Assembly (NCBI RefSeq): GCF_009647605.1
Contig: NZ_WJIF01000004.1
Location: forward strand, 237,455-301,454
Source: Agromyces agglutinans
GTDB taxonomy: Bacteria; Actinomycetota; Actinomycetes; Actinomycetales; Microbacteriaceae
Reading direction: 5' to 3'
DNA: 64,000 bases
The first letter of the stretch is position 1; every line of letters starts with the position of its first letter. The notes beneath the pieces were generated by a model. The model saw nothing but the letters and a program-made list of their open reading frames with translations. It made no database searches and had not been told where the DNA came from. This document shows, in pieces, positions 10,669 through 21,056 of the stretch. A program made the position numbers and the translations under genes.

Positions 10669-11032
10669 CCGGCGAGATCGCATCACCCTGACCGGCCTTC
10701 GCGTCCACGCCCATCACGGCGTCTTCGACTTCGAGCGCGAGGCCGGCCAGCCGTTCGTCGTCGACCTGACCGCCTGGGTCGACCTCGCGCCCGCGGCCGC
10801 GGGCGACGACCTCGCGCAGACGGTGCACTACGGCGACCTGGCCGAGGCGGTCGTCGCCGCCGTCGAGCGCGATCCGGTCGACCTCATCGAGACGGTCGCC
10901 GAGCGGGTCGCCGCGGTGGCGCTCGGGTTCGGGCCGGTCATCGAGGTCGAGGTCACGGTGCACAAGCCGGATGCCCCGATCGCCGTGCCCTTCGGCGATG
11001 TCGCCGTCACCATCGTGCGAGGCCGGCCGTGA
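10661..11032 (+). CDS. folB: Dihydroneopterin aldolase
   Basis: A 123-aa enzyme converting dihydroneopterin to 6-hydroxymethyl-dihydropterin. The N-terminal ITLTGLRVHAHHGVFDFER and a C-terminal VTVHKPDAPI strand match FolB. I chose GTG 10661 because it overlaps the folP stop (GTGGCTGA) and leaves the usual short N-terminus; an upstream in-frame ATG at 10622 would add 13 unconserved residues. Confidence 0.94.
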   Translation: MADRRDRITLTGLRVHAHHGVFDFEREAGQPFVVDLTAWVDLAPAAAGDDLAQTVHYGDLAEAVVAAVERDPVDLIETVAERVAAVALGFGPVIEVEVTVHKPDAPIAVPFGDVAVTIVRGRP

Positions 11033-11514
11033 GCCGGGCGATCATCGCGTTCGGTGCGAACCTCGGCGACCGCGAGGCGACCATCGCCGCCGCGATCCGC
11101 GAGCTCGCCGAGACCGAGGGCGTCGACCTGCTGCAGGTGTCGCCGGTGTACGAGTCGGCGGCGATCAAAGACGCGGGCGTCGACCACGAGGCGCCCGGGT
11201 ACCTCAACGGCGTCGTCGCCGTCGAGACCGCGCTCGAGCCGCACGACCTGCTCGACCGCCTGCTCGCCATCGAGGCCGTGCACGGCCGCGTGCGCACCGA
11301 GCACTGGGGCGACCGCACGCTCGACCTCGACCTCATCGACGTCGACGGCTGCCGCATCGACGACGACCGGCTCGTGCTGCCCCACCCGCGGGCCTGGCAG
11401 CGCGCCTTCGTGCTCGCGCCGTGGCTCGACGTCGACCCCGATGCCGTGATCGCCGGCCGCGGCCCCGTCGCGCGCCTGCGCGCGGAGGCATCCGACGAGG
11501 TGACGAGGCGATGA
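11029..11514 (+). CDS. folK: 2-amino-4-hydroxy-6-hydroxymethyldihydropteridine diphosphokinase
   Basis: A 161-aa HPPK that pyrophosphorylates hydroxymethyl-dihydropterin for FolP. The motifs AFGANLGDRE, RTLDLDLIDVDG and LPHPRAWQRAFVLAPW match the family, including the metal-binding DLD. GTG 11029 overlaps the folB stop (GTGA), and the stop overlaps the next ATG (ATGA). Confidence 0.96.
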   Translation: MSRAIIAFGANLGDREATIAAAIRELAETEGVDLLQVSPVYESAAIKDAGVDHEAPGYLNGVVAVETALEPHDLLDRLLAIEAVHGRVRTEHWGDRTLDLDLIDVDGCRIDDDRLVLPHPRAWQRAFVLAPWLDVDPDAVIAGRGPVARLRAEASDEVTRR

Positions 11515-11984
11515 AGCGCACGCACGCGACGTCGTTGATCGCCGCCGCCGCCATCGGCGCCGTGATCGGATATCTCGGCGAGCTGCTGCTCGTCACGTCG
11601 GGCGCGAACGTCATCGTGCCGCCCCTGTCGCTGCCGATCACGCTCGCGGGCGTCGCGGCGATCGTGCTCATCCTGGCGTGGCCGATCCGGCGCGCCGTGA
11701 CCGGCGCGTCGAAGCAGCGGGTCGACCCGTTCCGCGCGATGCGCGTGGCCGTGCTCGCGAAGGCGTCGAGCCTCTCGGGCGCGCTCATGGTCGGCCTCGG
11801 ACTCGGCATCGCGCTGTTCCTCGCGACCCGCGCCGTCCTGCCGAACCCGGGTACGCTGTGGCTCGCCCTCGCGACCTCGATCGGCGCGGCCGTGCTGCTG
11901 GCCGGCGGACTCGTCGCCGAATGGTTCTGCACCCTGCCGCCCGACGACCCCGAGGCCGACGAGAAGGAGCACGCGCATGCCTGA
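11511..11984 (+). CDS. DUF3180 membrane protein
   Basis: A 157-aa integral membrane protein with about four hydrophobic segments (residues 7-27, 38-58, 83-107, 117-139) and a short acidic, His-containing tail. Size, topology and position directly after folK match the DUF3180 family, which is regularly found there in actinobacteria. Function is unknown. The start overlaps the folK stop (ATGA) and the end overlaps the next gene by 8 nt. Confidence 0.85.
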   Translation: MKRTHATSLIAAAAIGAVIGYLGELLLVTSGANVIVPPLSLPITLAGVAAIVLILAWPIRRAVTGASKQRVDPFRAMRVAVLAKASSLSGALMVGLGLGIALFLATRAVLPNPGTLWLALATSIGAAVLLAGGLVAEWFCTLPPDDPEADEKEHAHA

Positions 11985-12567
11985 GGTCCCGTACGACGAG
12001 GCCGAGGTCCCGGTGCCGCCAGAGGCGGTGCCGACCGAGCCGGGGACGCCCGAGGCGGGGACGCCCGAGGCCGCCGCGCCCGAGGCATCCGCCGGTTCGC
12101 ACGTCGACGCCGACTGGCGGCGCGTGTCGCCGAAGTACGTCGTCGTCGAGGTCATCGGGTCGATCATCGGCGAGGCGATACTCGTGGGCGCGATGCTCGT
12201 CGTGCACTTCGTCTTCGGCCAGCAGTGGGCGCTCTGGGTCGCGATCGCCGCCGCCGTCCTCGGCATCGTCTCGATCGCGTTCGAACCGCGACGCGTGCGC
12301 TCCATCGCGTACCGCCTGCGTGAAGACGACCTCGTCTTCCGGCGCGGCATCATGTATCAGCGCCAGGTCGCCGTGCCGTACGGGCGCATGCAGCTGGTCG
12401 ACATCACCCGCGGTCCGCTCGCGCGCGCGATGGGCCTGGCCGACCTCAAGTTCGTGACCGCGGCCGCCGCGACCGCCGTCACCGTGCCCGGGCTTCCCGC
12501 CGAAGAGGCCGACCGCCTCCGCGACGAGCTCGTCGCCCTCGCCGAGACCCGCCGGGCGGGGCTGTGA
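11977..12567 (+). CDS. PH-domain (bPH2, YdbS-type) membrane protein
   Basis: A 196-aa protein. Residues 1-45 are Pro/Glu/Ala-rich and disordered, two membrane helices follow at about 57-75 and 83-100, and then a bacterial PH domain (DUF304/bPH2) with the typical LVFRRGIMYQRQVAVPYGRM and VDITRGPLARAMGLADL. Homologous YdbS/YdbT pairs occur together in Firmicutes and actinobacteria. Function is unproven; a link to envelope stress has been proposed for relatives. It overlaps the next gene (GTGA). Confidence 0.85.
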   Translation: MPEVPYDEAEVPVPPEAVPTEPGTPEAGTPEAAAPEASAGSHVDADWRRVSPKYVVVEVIGSIIGEAILVGAMLVVHFVFGQQWALWVAIAAAVLGIVSIAFEPRRVRSIAYRLREDDLVFRRGIMYQRQVAVPYGRMQLVDITRGPLARAMGLADLKFVTAAAATAVTVPGLPAEEADRLRDELVALAETRRAGL

Positions 12568-14270
12568 GCGAGTCCGACCGCGATCGCGGCGCTGCGGCGC
12601 CCGCGGCCGCCCGCCGGGCGACCGATCTCGCCGACGGCGAGTGGCACCGGCTGCACCCCGCGAGTCCGCTGCTGCGAGGCGGGCTCGCGCTCATCGCGAT
12701 CATCGGCTTCGTGATCGCGAACCTGCGCGAGCGCCTGGTCGAGATGTTCCTGCCGGTGTTCGCGCCCGACCTGGGCGGCGAGGTCGACCGGGAGTTCTCC
12801 GACTGGCAGGGCGACTGGGCGAACGACCCGATCGGCGGTATCGTGCTGAACGGCCTCGTCGGCTGGGCGCTGCTCGCGGTCGTGCTCGTGCTCGCCGGCA
12901 TCGTCGGCGGGTTCTGGCTGTCGTGGCGCATGCACAGCTTCCGCATCACCGGCGAGGCCGTCGAGGTGCGAAGCGGCATCCTCTTCCGGTCGCACCGCAG
13001 CGCCCGTCTCGACCGCATCCAGGGCATCAACGTGCAGCGCCCGCTGTTCGCGCGCCTCTTCGGCGCGGCCAAGCTCGAGCTCTCGGTCGCCGGGCAGTCG
13101 GGTGACGTGCAGCTCTCGTACCTCGGTTCGACGCTGGCCGACAGTCTGCGCGCGGACATCCTGCGCCTCGCGTCGGGCGCGCGCGCCGCGAAGGCCGCCG
13201 GCGTGCGTCCCGACTCGGCGGCGGATGTCGCGGCGATCGCGGATGCCGCGGCGGCGGGCGAACCCGTGGCCGACGGGGTTCCGGGTCACGCGCTCGACGA
13301 GGCATCCGCAGCGGGCAAGGGGCGCGTCTCCGAGCTGGTGGGCCGGCGCGTCGGCGAGTTCATGGCGCCCGAACTCGATCCCGAGCTCGCGCCACCGGAG
13401 TCGGTCGTGCACATCCCGCTCGGGCGCGTGATCGGCTCGACGCTGCTCGGCGGCGCGATGATCTGGACGGTCATCCTCGTCGGCGTGCTGGCCGCCGGCA
13501 TCTTCACCCAGCAGTGGTGGGTGCTGTTCAGCTTCGTCCCCGCGCTGATCGGCCTCGTCAGCTACGCCTGGTCGCGCATCACGAAGTCGCTGCGGTACTC
13601 CATCGCGGGCACGCCCGACGGCGTGCGCATCGGCCACGGCCTGCTCTCGACGGGCAACCAGACCATCCCGCCGGGGCGCGTGCACGCGATCGAGGCGACC
13701 CAGTGGCTGCTGTGGCGCCCGTTCGGCTGGTGGACCGTGCGGGTCAACGTCGCCGGCCAGTCGATCTCGGCGGGCAGCGACGCGGCGCAGCGCACGCTCG
13801 TGCTGCCGGTCGGCACCGCCGACGACGTGCGCCGCGTGCTCGACCTCCTCGTGCCCGGCAGCGCGATCGCTCTCGCCGACGTCATCGGCGCGGGCCTGAC
13901 CGGCCGCGGCACCGACGGCGGATTCCGCCCCGCGCCGCGACGTTCGGCGTGGCTGCATCCCCTCTCGTGGCGGCGCATCGGCTGGATCGAGCAGGACGGC
14001 ATCGCCGCCATCCGTCGCGGCGTGCTGCTGCGAGGGCTCGTGGTCGTGCCGCTCGCGCGCCTGCAGTCGGTCGCGATCCAGCGCGGGCCGGTGCGCCGGA
14101 TGCTCCGCCTCGCGTCGCTGCGGCTGCACACCGTGACCGGCCCCGTGACCGCCACGCTCCCGGCCGTCGACGCCATCGACGCCGAGCAGGCCTTCGAGTC
14201 GGTGGCGCGCGAGGCCGTCGAGCGCGCGGCGCTCGACACGAGCGATCACTGGGGGGCGGCGCATGCCTGA
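12564..14270 (+). CDS. Multi-PH-domain (bPH2, YdbT-type) membrane protein
   Basis: A 568-aa partner of the preceding protein. Membrane helices at about 36-55, 95-120, 292-312 and 316-335 separate bPH2 repeats: one with FRITGEAVEVRSGILFRS and RIQGINVQRPLFARLFG, a second around GTPDGVRIGHGLLSTGNQ, and a third near the C-terminus with GVLLRGLVVVPLARLQSV. The GTG 12564 start overlaps the upstream stop. It probably forms a complex with the small PH protein at the membrane; the substrate is unknown. Confidence 0.85.
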   Translation: MSESDRDRGAAAPAAARRATDLADGEWHRLHPASPLLRGGLALIAIIGFVIANLRERLVEMFLPVFAPDLGGEVDREFSDWQGDWANDPIGGIVLNGLVGWALLAVVLVLAGIVGGFWLSWRMHSFRITGEAVEVRSGILFRSHRSARLDRIQGINVQRPLFARLFGAAKLELSVAGQSGDVQLSYLGSTLADSLRADILRLASGARAAKAAGVRPDSAADVAAIADAAAAGEPVADGVPGHALDEASAAGKGRVSELVGRRVGEFMAPELDPELAPPESVVHIPLGRVIGSTLLGGAMIWTVILVGVLAAGIFTQQWWVLFSFVPALIGLVSYAWSRITKSLRYSIAGTPDGVRIGHGLLSTGNQTIPPGRVHAIEATQWLLWRPFGWWTVRVNVAGQSISAGSDAAQRTLVLPVGTADDVRRVLDLLVPGSAIALADVIGAGLTGRGTDGGFRPAPRRSAWLHPLSWRRIGWIEQDGIAAIRRGVLLRGLVVVPLARLQSVAIQRGPVRRMLRLASLRLHTVTGPVTATLPAVDAIDAEQAFESVAREAVERAALDTSDHWGAAHA

Positions 14271-15030
14271 CCGGCCCGACCAGCGCGCCGGCCGTCTCGG
14301 CGTCGGGGTCATCGGCGCCGGACGCGTCGGCGCCGTGCTCGCCTCCGCCCTCGGCGGCGCCGGGCACGCGCTGACCGGTGTGGCCGCCGTGTCGGAGGCG
14401 AGCCGGAGCCGCGCCGACGTCATGCTGCCCAACGTGCCCGTGCTGACCGTGCCCGAGATCGTCGAGCGCAGCGAGCTCGTGCTCCTCGCGGTGCCCGCCG
14501 ACGAACTCGAGGCGCTCGTGGCCGGCCTCGCGACGGCGGGCGTGTGGCAACCCGGACAGCTGGTCCTGCACACGGCCGCGCGGTACGGCACGGGCGTGCT
14601 CGAGCCCGCGCTCCGCGCGGGAGGCATCCCGCTCGCGGTGCACCCGGTGATGAGCTTCACGGGCACCTCGATCGACCTGGCACGGCTCGCCGGAACCTGG
14701 TTCGCCGTGACCGCTCCGGCGCCCGTGCTGCCGATCGCGCAGGCGCTCGTCGTCGAGATGGGCGGCGAGCCGTTCGTCGTCGCCGAAGCCGACCGCACCG
14801 CGTACGCGGAGGCCATCGACACCGCCGTGTCGTTCTCGACCGCGATCGTCGACCAGGCCAGCGACCAGCTCGACGGCATCGGCGTCGCGCGGCCAGGCGC
14901 CGTGCTCGCCCCGCTCGTGCGCAGCGCCGTCGAGAACGCGCTCGCGCGCCACGACGCCGGGCCCGGCCTCGACGGCACGGGTACGATCGACGGGGCCGGA
15001 ATCGTCGGGCCGCCAGGAGGTGCCGTGTGA
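14263..15030 (+). CDS. Rossmann-fold oxidoreductase with DUF2520 domain
   Basis: A 255-aa protein. The N-terminal NAD(P)-binding motif GVIGAGRVG lies at residues 10-18 and VLLAVPADELEALV at about 68-81. The C-terminal helical half matches DUF2520, with LAVHPVMSFTG and TAYAEAIDTAV. These proteins resemble ketopantoate or pyrroline-carboxylate reductases and regularly precede panC in actinobacteria. A role in pantothenate synthesis is plausible but not shown by sequence. It overlaps both neighbours. Confidence 0.85.
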   Translation: MPDRPDQRAGRLGVGVIGAGRVGAVLASALGGAGHALTGVAAVSEASRSRADVMLPNVPVLTVPEIVERSELVLLAVPADELEALVAGLATAGVWQPGQLVLHTAARYGTGVLEPALRAGGIPLAVHPVMSFTGTSIDLARLAGTWFAVTAPAPVLPIAQALVVEMGGEPFVVAEADRTAYAEAIDTAVSFSTAIVDQASDQLDGIGVARPGAVLAPLVRSAVENALARHDAGPGLDGTGTIDGAGIVGPPGGAV

Positions 15031-15893
15031 CCGCAGCCGTTCCGCGCACCCGCGTCGCCGGCACCATCGCCGAACTCCGCGCGGTCGTCGACGAGCGGCG
15101 CGCCGGCGGGGCATCCGTCGCCCTCGTGCCGACGATGGGCGCACTGCACGAGGGCCACCTCGCGCTCGTCGCGCGCGCGAGGGAGCTCGCCGACGTCGTC
15201 ATCGTCTCGATCTTCGTGAACCCGCTGCAGTTCGGCCCCGGCGAAGATCTCGACCGCTACCCGCGCACGCTCGACGCTGACCTCGCGGCGCTCGACGGCC
15301 TCGGCGTCGCGGCGGTGTTCGCCCCGACCGTCGCCGAGATGTATCCCGGCGGCGCGGCCTCGACCCGCGTCGTCGCGGGCGAGGTCGGCTCGCTCTACGA
15401 GGGCGCATCGCGTCCCGGGCACTTCGACGGCATGCTGACGGTCGTCGCGAAACTCTTCCACATCGTGCGCCCCGACGTCGCGTGCTTCGGGCAGAAGGAC
15501 GCGCAGCAGGTGTTCCTCGTGAACCGCATGGTGCGCGACCTCGACTTCCCGCTCGCGATCGAGGTCGTGCCGACCGTTCGCGAGGCCGACGGGCTCGCGC
15601 TCTCGAGCCGCAACCGGTTCCTCTCGGCCGACGACCGACGCGCAGCGCTCGCGCTCTCCGAGGCGCTCCGAGCCGCGGAGGCCGCCGGCCCGCAGGGCGT
15701 CGAAGAGGTGCTCGCCGAGGCCGACGCCGCCTTCGGCGCGCACGAGGCCGTGCAGCCCGACTACCTCGTGGTGGTCGACCCGGCGACGTTCCTGCCGGTC
15801 GAGCCCGGTGCGACTGGCGAGGCGGTCGTGCTGGTCGCGGCCCGCGTCGGCAGTACGCGGTTGATCGACAACGCGCGCATTCGGCTGGGGTGA
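15027..15893 (+). CDS. panC: Pantoate-beta-alanine ligase
   Basis: A 288-aa enzyme condensing pantoate with beta-alanine using ATP (pantothenate/CoA pathway). The motifs LVPTMGALHEGHLALV, FVNPLQFGPGEDLDRYPR, FGQKDAQQ and the KMSKS-like ALSSRNRFLS are all present. The start is GTG 15027, with a perfect AGGAGG at 15015-15020, and its frame overlaps the upstream TGA. Confidence 0.97.
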   Translation: MTAAVPRTRVAGTIAELRAVVDERRAGGASVALVPTMGALHEGHLALVARARELADVVIVSIFVNPLQFGPGEDLDRYPRTLDADLAALDGLGVAAVFAPTVAEMYPGGAASTRVVAGEVGSLYEGASRPGHFDGMLTVVAKLFHIVRPDVACFGQKDAQQVFLVNRMVRDLDFPLAIEVVPTVREADGLALSSRNRFLSADDRRAALALSEALRAAEAAGPQGVEEVLAEADAAFGAHEAVQPDYLVVVDPATFLPVEPGATGEAVVLVAARVGSTRLIDNARIRLG

Positions 15894-15925
15894 CCGCGTC
15901 GACCGGCGGCGACGACGGGCGCAAG

Positions 15926-15931
15926 TAGGCT
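15926..15931 (+). promoter_or_regulatory. -10 candidate for lysS
   Basis: TAGGCT in the 73-nt gap between panC and lysS could give lysS its own transcript with a leader of about 28 nt. No good -35 is visible. Confidence 0.35.
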
Positions 15932-15966
15932 GGTCCCTGCACGTTTCCGCGCGACGAGAGAGAACG

Positions 15967-17481
<1,515 letters not shown>

Positions 17482-17515
17482 CCGGATGCCTCGAATCGAC
17501 CGGATGCCTCGACTG
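17482..17515 (+). repeat. Two direct copies of GACCGGATGCCTCGA
   Basis: Right after the lysS stop GACCGGATGCCTCGA occurs twice, with ATC between the copies. Both contain the GGATGCC word that is over-represented through the window. Confidence 0.7.
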
Positions 17516-17529
17516 AACGGATTGCTCGC

Positions 17530-17679
17530 ATGAACGACTACCTGCCGAAGAAGGAACTCGAACCCGAACGCGACCCGCGCAAGCCCTCGCCCACGCGTCT
17601 CGCGATCTGGATCATCGTCGGCGCGATCGGCCTGTACCTGCTCGGGTCGGGCATCTGGGGCATCGTCACCGCCGGCTGA
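17530..17679 (+). CDS. Small single-span membrane protein (49 aa)
   Basis: ATG 17530 opens a 49-residue frame with a charged N-terminus (MNDYLPKKELEPERDPRKPS) and one hydrophobic helix (WIIVGAIGLYLLGSGIWGIV). No Shine-Dalgarno is evident. It sits between lysS and another mini membrane protein, and codon use matches the neighbours (G/C third positions). Function is unknown; the alternative is a non-coding spacer, but the membrane helix and codon bias support a gene. Confidence 0.6.
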   Translation: MNDYLPKKELEPERDPRKPSPTRLAIWIIVGAIGLYLLGSGIWGIVTAG

Positions 17680-17739
17680 GCGGGTCGCGGCCCGGCCACG
17701 GGCGGATTCGGAGATTCACCGGCGTATCCTTGGGGGACT

Positions 17740-17916
17740 ATGGACGACTTCTGGGCGAACGCGATCTGGTCGCTGGCGCCGACCGTGCTCATCGGCCTGC
17801 TCTTCTGGTTCATCATGCGCGCGATCATGCGCGCCGACCGCACCGAGCGCGACGTCTACGCGAAGATCGAGGCCGAGGAGCGCGCGAAGCTCGGTCGCGA
17901 GCGCCCGGTCGGCTGA
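17740..17916 (+). CDS. Small single-span membrane protein (58 aa)
   Basis: ATG 17740 opens a 58-residue frame with N-terminal helix WSLAPTVLIGLLFWFIMRAIM followed by a charged amphipathic tail (RADRTERDVYAKIEAEER). GGGGGA precedes the start, and TATCCT at 17725-17730 is a possible -10. It ends 6 nt before the cardiolipin synthase start, so the two are probably co-transcribed. Function is unknown. Confidence 0.75.
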   Translation: MDDFWANAIWSLAPTVLIGLLFWFIMRAIMRADRTERDVYAKIEAEERAKLGRERPVG

Positions 17917-17922
17917 CCGGGC

Positions 17923-19395
17923 ATGGGGGATTCCGGCGCGCCGTGGGGACTGATCCTCGCGGCTGCGCTGCTGCTGATCGACCTCGCCATCCGCATCGTC
18001 GCGATCATCGTCGTGCCGCGCAACCGTCGGCCGACCGCCGCGATGGCGTGGCTGCTCGCGATCTTCTTCATCCCCTTCGTCGGGGTGCTGTTCTACCTCC
18101 TGATCGGCAACCCGAAGCTGCCCAAGCGGCGGCGTGAGAAGCAGGCCGAGGTCGACCGGTTCATCCGCGAGTCCACGCACGGCACCGAGCGCGTCAGCGA
18201 CAGCGCCGCATGGCCGAGCTGGTTCGAGGGCATCGTGCGGCTGAACCGCAACCTCGGCGCGATGCCGCTCATCGGCTCGAACAGTGCCCGGCTCATCGGC
18301 AGTTACCAGGGCTCGCTCGACGCGATGACGGCCGCGATCCGCTCGGCCGAGCGGTACGTGCACGTCGAGTTCTATATCCTCGCCCTCGACCGAACGACCG
18401 AGCCGTTCTTCGACGCGCTCGGCGACGCGGTGACGCGCGGCGTCGAGGTGCGGGTGCTGCTCGACCACGTGGCATCCGTTCGCGCGAAGGGGTACCGGCG
18501 CACGATCAGGCGGCTGAAGGCCATGGGCGTCGACTGGCAGCTGATGCTGCCGGTGCAGCCGTGGAAGGGCCGGTACCAGCGACCCGACCTGCGCAACCAC
18601 CGCAAGATCCTCGTGGTCGACGGCGCCGTCGGATTCCTCGGCTCGCAGAACATCATCGACCGCAGCTACAACAAGCGCAGCAACCTCCGCCGCGGGCTGA
18701 TGTGGAAGGAACTCGTGGCGCGGCTCGAGGGCCCGATCGTCACGGGCCTCGACGCGATCTTCGCGACCGACTGGTACCTCGAGACCGGTGACGCGCTCAC
18801 GCGCGACGAGATCGTCGGGTTCGACCAGCCCGGCGAGGCGCAGAACCTCGACTGCCAGGTCGTGCCGAGCGGCCCCGGGTTCACGAACGAGAACAACCTG
18901 AAGCTGTTCCTCGCGCTGCTGTACGCGGCGAAGGAGCGCATCATCATCACGTCGCCGTACTTCGTGCCCGACGAGGCGATGCTTCGCGCGATCAGCGGCG
19001 CGACGCAGCGGGGCATCCACGTCGAGCTCTTCGTCTCGGAGATCGGCGACCAGGCGCTCGTGTACCACGCGCAGCGCTCCTACTACGAGGCGCTGCTGCG
19101 CGCGGGCGTGCGCATCTTCATGTATCAGGCGCCGTACATCCTGCACGCGAAGCACTTCACGATCGACGACGACGTCGCGGTGATCGGCTCGAGCAACATG
19201 GACATCCGCTCGTTCGAGCTGAACATGGAAGTGTCCCTGCTGGTGCGCGGGGCCTCGTTCGTGCGCGAGATGCGCGAGGTCGAGGCCGAGTACCGTCGCG
19301 ACAGCCGCGAACTGGTGCTCCACGAGTGGATGAACCAGCCCCTGCGCTCGACCGTGCTCGACAACCTCGCACGGCTGACGAGCGCGCTGCAGTAG
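17923..19395 (+). CDS. cls: Cardiolipin synthase (phospholipase D family)
   Basis: A 490-aa membrane enzyme joining phosphatidylglycerols (or CDP-DAG plus PG) into cardiolipin. Two N-terminal membrane helices (about 8-28 and 40-62) are followed by two PLD half-sites, HRKILVVD at H226 and HAKHFTID at H408, each with downstream Gly-Ser/Asn residues (GSQNIID, GSSNMDIRSF). The length matches ClsA-type enzymes. The start follows the 58-aa gene by 6 nt. Confidence 0.95.
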   Translation: MGDSGAPWGLILAAALLLIDLAIRIVAIIVVPRNRRPTAAMAWLLAIFFIPFVGVLFYLLIGNPKLPKRRREKQAEVDRFIRESTHGTERVSDSAAWPSWFEGIVRLNRNLGAMPLIGSNSARLIGSYQGSLDAMTAAIRSAERYVHVEFYILALDRTTEPFFDALGDAVTRGVEVRVLLDHVASVRAKGYRRTIRRLKAMGVDWQLMLPVQPWKGRYQRPDLRNHRKILVVDGAVGFLGSQNIIDRSYNKRSNLRRGLMWKELVARLEGPIVTGLDAIFATDWYLETGDALTRDEIVGFDQPGEAQNLDCQVVPSGPGFTNENNLKLFLALLYAAKERIIITSPYFVPDEAMLRAISGATQRGIHVELFVSEIGDQALVYHAQRSYYEALLRAGVRIFMYQAPYILHAKHFTIDDDVAVIGSSNMDIRSFELNMEVSLLVRGASFVREMREVEAEYRRDSRELVLHEWMNQPLRSTVLDNLARLTSALQ

Positions 19396-19453
19396 TCGAG
19401 GCGGTCCCGGCATCGGTTCGCGCCCTCGCGATCGTCGGCTCGCGCCGTCGCCG

Positions 19454-21034
19454 TCAGGACTGAGTCGAAGCCGCCACGACGGCCAGATGCAGGCCGCCGT
19501 GGCGCTCGCTGCGTTCGGCGGGCCCGGCGCATCCGGCCGGCCGCTGGGGAAGTTCGGCGCAGTCGGCGGCGGCGAGCGGGATCCCCGACGTGACGATCCA
19601 GGCCGTGCCGGTCGGTCGCGTGTCGGGTGTCGCGTCGAGGGAGCCGTCGACACGAACCGTCCGCAGCGGCTCGGTCGACACCACGACCCGCACCTCGACG
19701 GCCGGCTGGGAACCGCCCGGCAGGCGCGCGGCGACGTCGCGGGCGAAGCGACGGTCGTCGGTGAATCGCGCGAGCCCCGCGGCCAGGCCGGTCTCGTGGT
19801 GGCGCTGCGCGACGATGAGCAGGTCGCCCGGCTCAGCTGAGCGGGTCAGCGACTCGGCGACGCCCGCGAAGTCGTCCTGCCTGGCCTCGCGCGGGTCCGC
19901 CGCCGCGCTCAGGCCCACCGCCGCGATCAGGCCGACCGTCGCCGCGACGGCGGCGAACGCGGGTGCGGCGAACGCGGGTGCGGCGGACGCGCGTGCGGCG
20001 ACGGGCCGCACGCTCGCGCGTCGACGGCCGATCGCGCCGACGATGCGGTGCAGCGACCCCGCGAGCAGCAGCGCGAGTCCCACGGCCGACGGTGCGATGT
20101 AGGCGGTCCGCAGTGACGGCGACCCGAGCGCGCTGACCGCGAGGAGCACCGCCCACGGTCCGAGCGTGGCGACGAACGCGCCCATCCACCGCGATCGGTC
20201 GGCGAGCCGGGCGGCATCGGTGTCACCGTCGGCAGGGCGGCCCAGGACGTGCAGCACCCCCGCCGCTGCCACGAGCCCCGCGACGACGACCCAGGCGGCG
20301 AGGTCGAGCGCGTCGGGCGCGAGGCGGTCGGGCGAGCTCACGAGGTTGGCGAGCACGGCGAGCGCGGTGGGCGGGTCGGGTGCGGTCATCCAGTCGATCT
20401 GCCGGCGCTGGGATGCCGCCGCGACCGCGAAGGGCGCCAGCACGACCGCCGCGGCGCCCCCCGCCGCGAGCGCGCCGCGCACGGCGCGGGGCCCGCGCCC
20501 GAAGGCCGGAACGAGCAGCAGCGGCACCGCCGCGAGCAGCGAGAACAGGTGCATGGCTCCCGCTCCGACGAGCAGCGCGGCGACGAGCGCCCACTGCCGA
20601 GTCGAGCCCGCGCGGTCGGCCGCGAGGGCGGCCAGGGCCACGAACGCGATCGCGAGCGCGTACGGCCGTGCGGTCGAGGCGAGCTCGACGACCAGCGGGT
20701 TCGATGCCGCGGCGAAGCCCGCGACGAGCGCGGCGCCGGCGCCCCACCAGCGGCGGGCGAGCCAGGTGATGGCCCCGATCGCCACGGCGGCCGCAGCGAT
20801 CGACGGGATGCGCAGGCCGAGGTCGCCCGGCACCATCCGCGACGCCGTGTGCGCCACGACGTAGTACGGCGCCAGCACGAGGTCGACGTGCGAGACCGCG
20901 CGCCACAGGGCGTCGAGGTCGAGCGCGGCGAACGCCTGCGTCGCGAGCTCGTCGCGCGAAGGACCGAGCCTGGCGGCACGCACCGTGGCGAGCAGCGCGA
21001 GCAGGAGGGCCGGCGCGATCGGGATCGAGCGCAT
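19454..21034 (-). CDS. GT-C fold membrane glycosyltransferase-like protein
   Basis: A 526-aa protein with about nine to ten hydrophobic segments across residues 1-360 and a soluble C-terminal part. The first extracytoplasmic loop carries acidic residues (GPSRDELATQAF), and AHTASRMVPGDLGLRIPS resembles PMT/ArnT-family proteins that use polyprenyl-phosphate sugars. The acceptor is unknown. It lies 22 nt downstream of pirin on the same strand, so it is probably co-transcribed. A 15-bp unit is repeated three times inside it (19953-19997), giving APAFA repeats. The family call is from topology and motif only. Confidence 0.7.
   Translation of the reverse strand: MRSIPIAPALLLALLATVRAARLGPSRDELATQAFAALDLDALWRAVSHVDLVLAPYYVVAHTASRMVPGDLGLRIPSIAAAAVAIGAITWLARRWWGAGAALVAGFAAASNPLVVELASTARPYALAIAFVALAALAADRAGSTRQWALVAALLVGAGAMHLFSLLAAVPLLLVPAFGRGPRAVRGALAAGGAAAVVLAPFAVAAASQRRQIDWMTAPDPPTALAVLANLVSSPDRLAPDALDLAAWVVVAGLVAAAGVLHVLGRPADGDTDAARLADRSRWMGAFVATLGPWAVLLAVSALGSPSLRTAYIAPSAVGLALLLAGSLHRIVGAIGRRRASVRPVAARASAAPAFAAPAFAAVAATVGLIAAVGLSAAADPREARQDDFAGVAESLTRSAEPGDLLIVAQRHHETGLAAGLARFTDDRRFARDVAARLPGGSQPAVEVRVVVSTEPLRTVRVDGSLDATPDTRPTGTAWIVTSGIPLAAADCAELPQRPAGCAGPAERSERHGGLHLAVVAASTQS
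19953..19997 (-). repeat. Three 15-bp tandem units within the glycosyltransferase-like gene
   Basis: GCGAACGCGGGTGCG occurs twice exactly and a third time with two changes, in frame (APAFA units). Copy number can change without frameshift. Confidence 0.8.
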
Positions 21035-21056
21035 GCGGTCGCTCCGGCCCTTCGGC

